Source of the DNA: Nitzschia sp. pyKryTriq1
Taxonomy: Eukaryota; Bacillariophyta; Bacillariophyceae; Bacillariales; Bacillariaceae
Length of the DNA stretch: 64,000 bases
NCBI GenBank assembly: GCA_956465555.1
Contig: OY101116.1
Coordinates: 3,224,001 to 3,288,000, forward strand
Reading direction: 5' to 3'
Positions 63,995 through 64,000 of this stretch are shown piece after piece. Below the pieces are notes generated by a model, which was not told the DNA's origin, ran no database searches, and worked only from the letters and a program-made list of their open reading frames with translations. How positions within the stretch are numbered: the stretch's first letter is position 1; every line of letters begins with the position of its first letter. Position numbers and translations under genes: made by a program.

Positions 63995-64000
63995 TGTTTT

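Overview
This is nuclear DNA of a photosynthetic stramenopile, most probably a pennate diatom. The protein genes are single or split by short GT-AG introns (66-111 nt where measured). Several products begin with a signal peptide followed by the SAF/EAF-type motif of diatom plastid precursors (ClpP 'GSAFH', isopropylmalate synthase 'TEAFT'). The cyclic-nucleotide phosphodiesterase-like genes, the DUF819 plastid membrane protein and the Copia remnant all have a diatom look. The species cannot be named from the sequence alone.

Layout. 1-9.2 kb: a VPS13 N-terminus (runs off the left edge), DNA polymerase kappa, RAD51C, proteasome subunit RPN8 and TRAPPC4. 9.4-14.4 kb: an EF-hand plus lipid-binding-like plastid protein, an unrecognised small gene, and a recent but gutted LTR-element remnant. 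15.2-24 kb: a double phosphodiesterase-like protein, two tandem cation-diffusion-facilitator genes with a tRNA-headed SINE-like insertion between them, and a Copia remnant. 24.4-36.4 kb: a coiled-coil protein, a BAF60/SMARCD SWI/SNF subunit, a plastid protein, a DUF819 membrane protein and a second double phosphodiesterase-like gene. 37-46 kb: a duplicated repeat family, RAD54B, RNase H2 subunit B, and a two-anchor glycosidase-like membrane protein. 46.9-64 kb: a plastid membrane protein, SNW1/SKIP, a 4-hydroxyphenylpyruvate dioxygenase-family enzyme, a Cys-rich protein, an eIF4B-like/W2 translation factor, plastid ClpP, a Ser/Arg-rich protein and plastid isopropylmalate synthase.

Genes lie on both strands as independent units, often tail to tail with 80-290 bp between stops; I see no operons. 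Four genes (POLK, RAD51C, RAD54B, RNASEH2B) serve DNA repair or lesion tolerance, though they are scattered among unrelated genes. Intergenic DNA is crowded with self-complementary GTAC/CCGG words (GTACCGGTAC, CCAGTACTGG) and with CTCTACTAGTAG-type words; the same hexamer forms an 11-unit array inside a coding region.

The most noteworthy items are: (1) four phosphodiesterase-like domains in two genes, each missing one or more metal ligands; (2) a 556-bp SINE-like element with A and B boxes, an (AAC)7 tail and a 12-bp target-site duplication; (3) an 8-nt internal microexon in one of two tandem metal transporters, and first coding exons of 10 and 13 nt in the phosphodiesterase-like pair; (4) the GTAC/CCGG intergenic word system.
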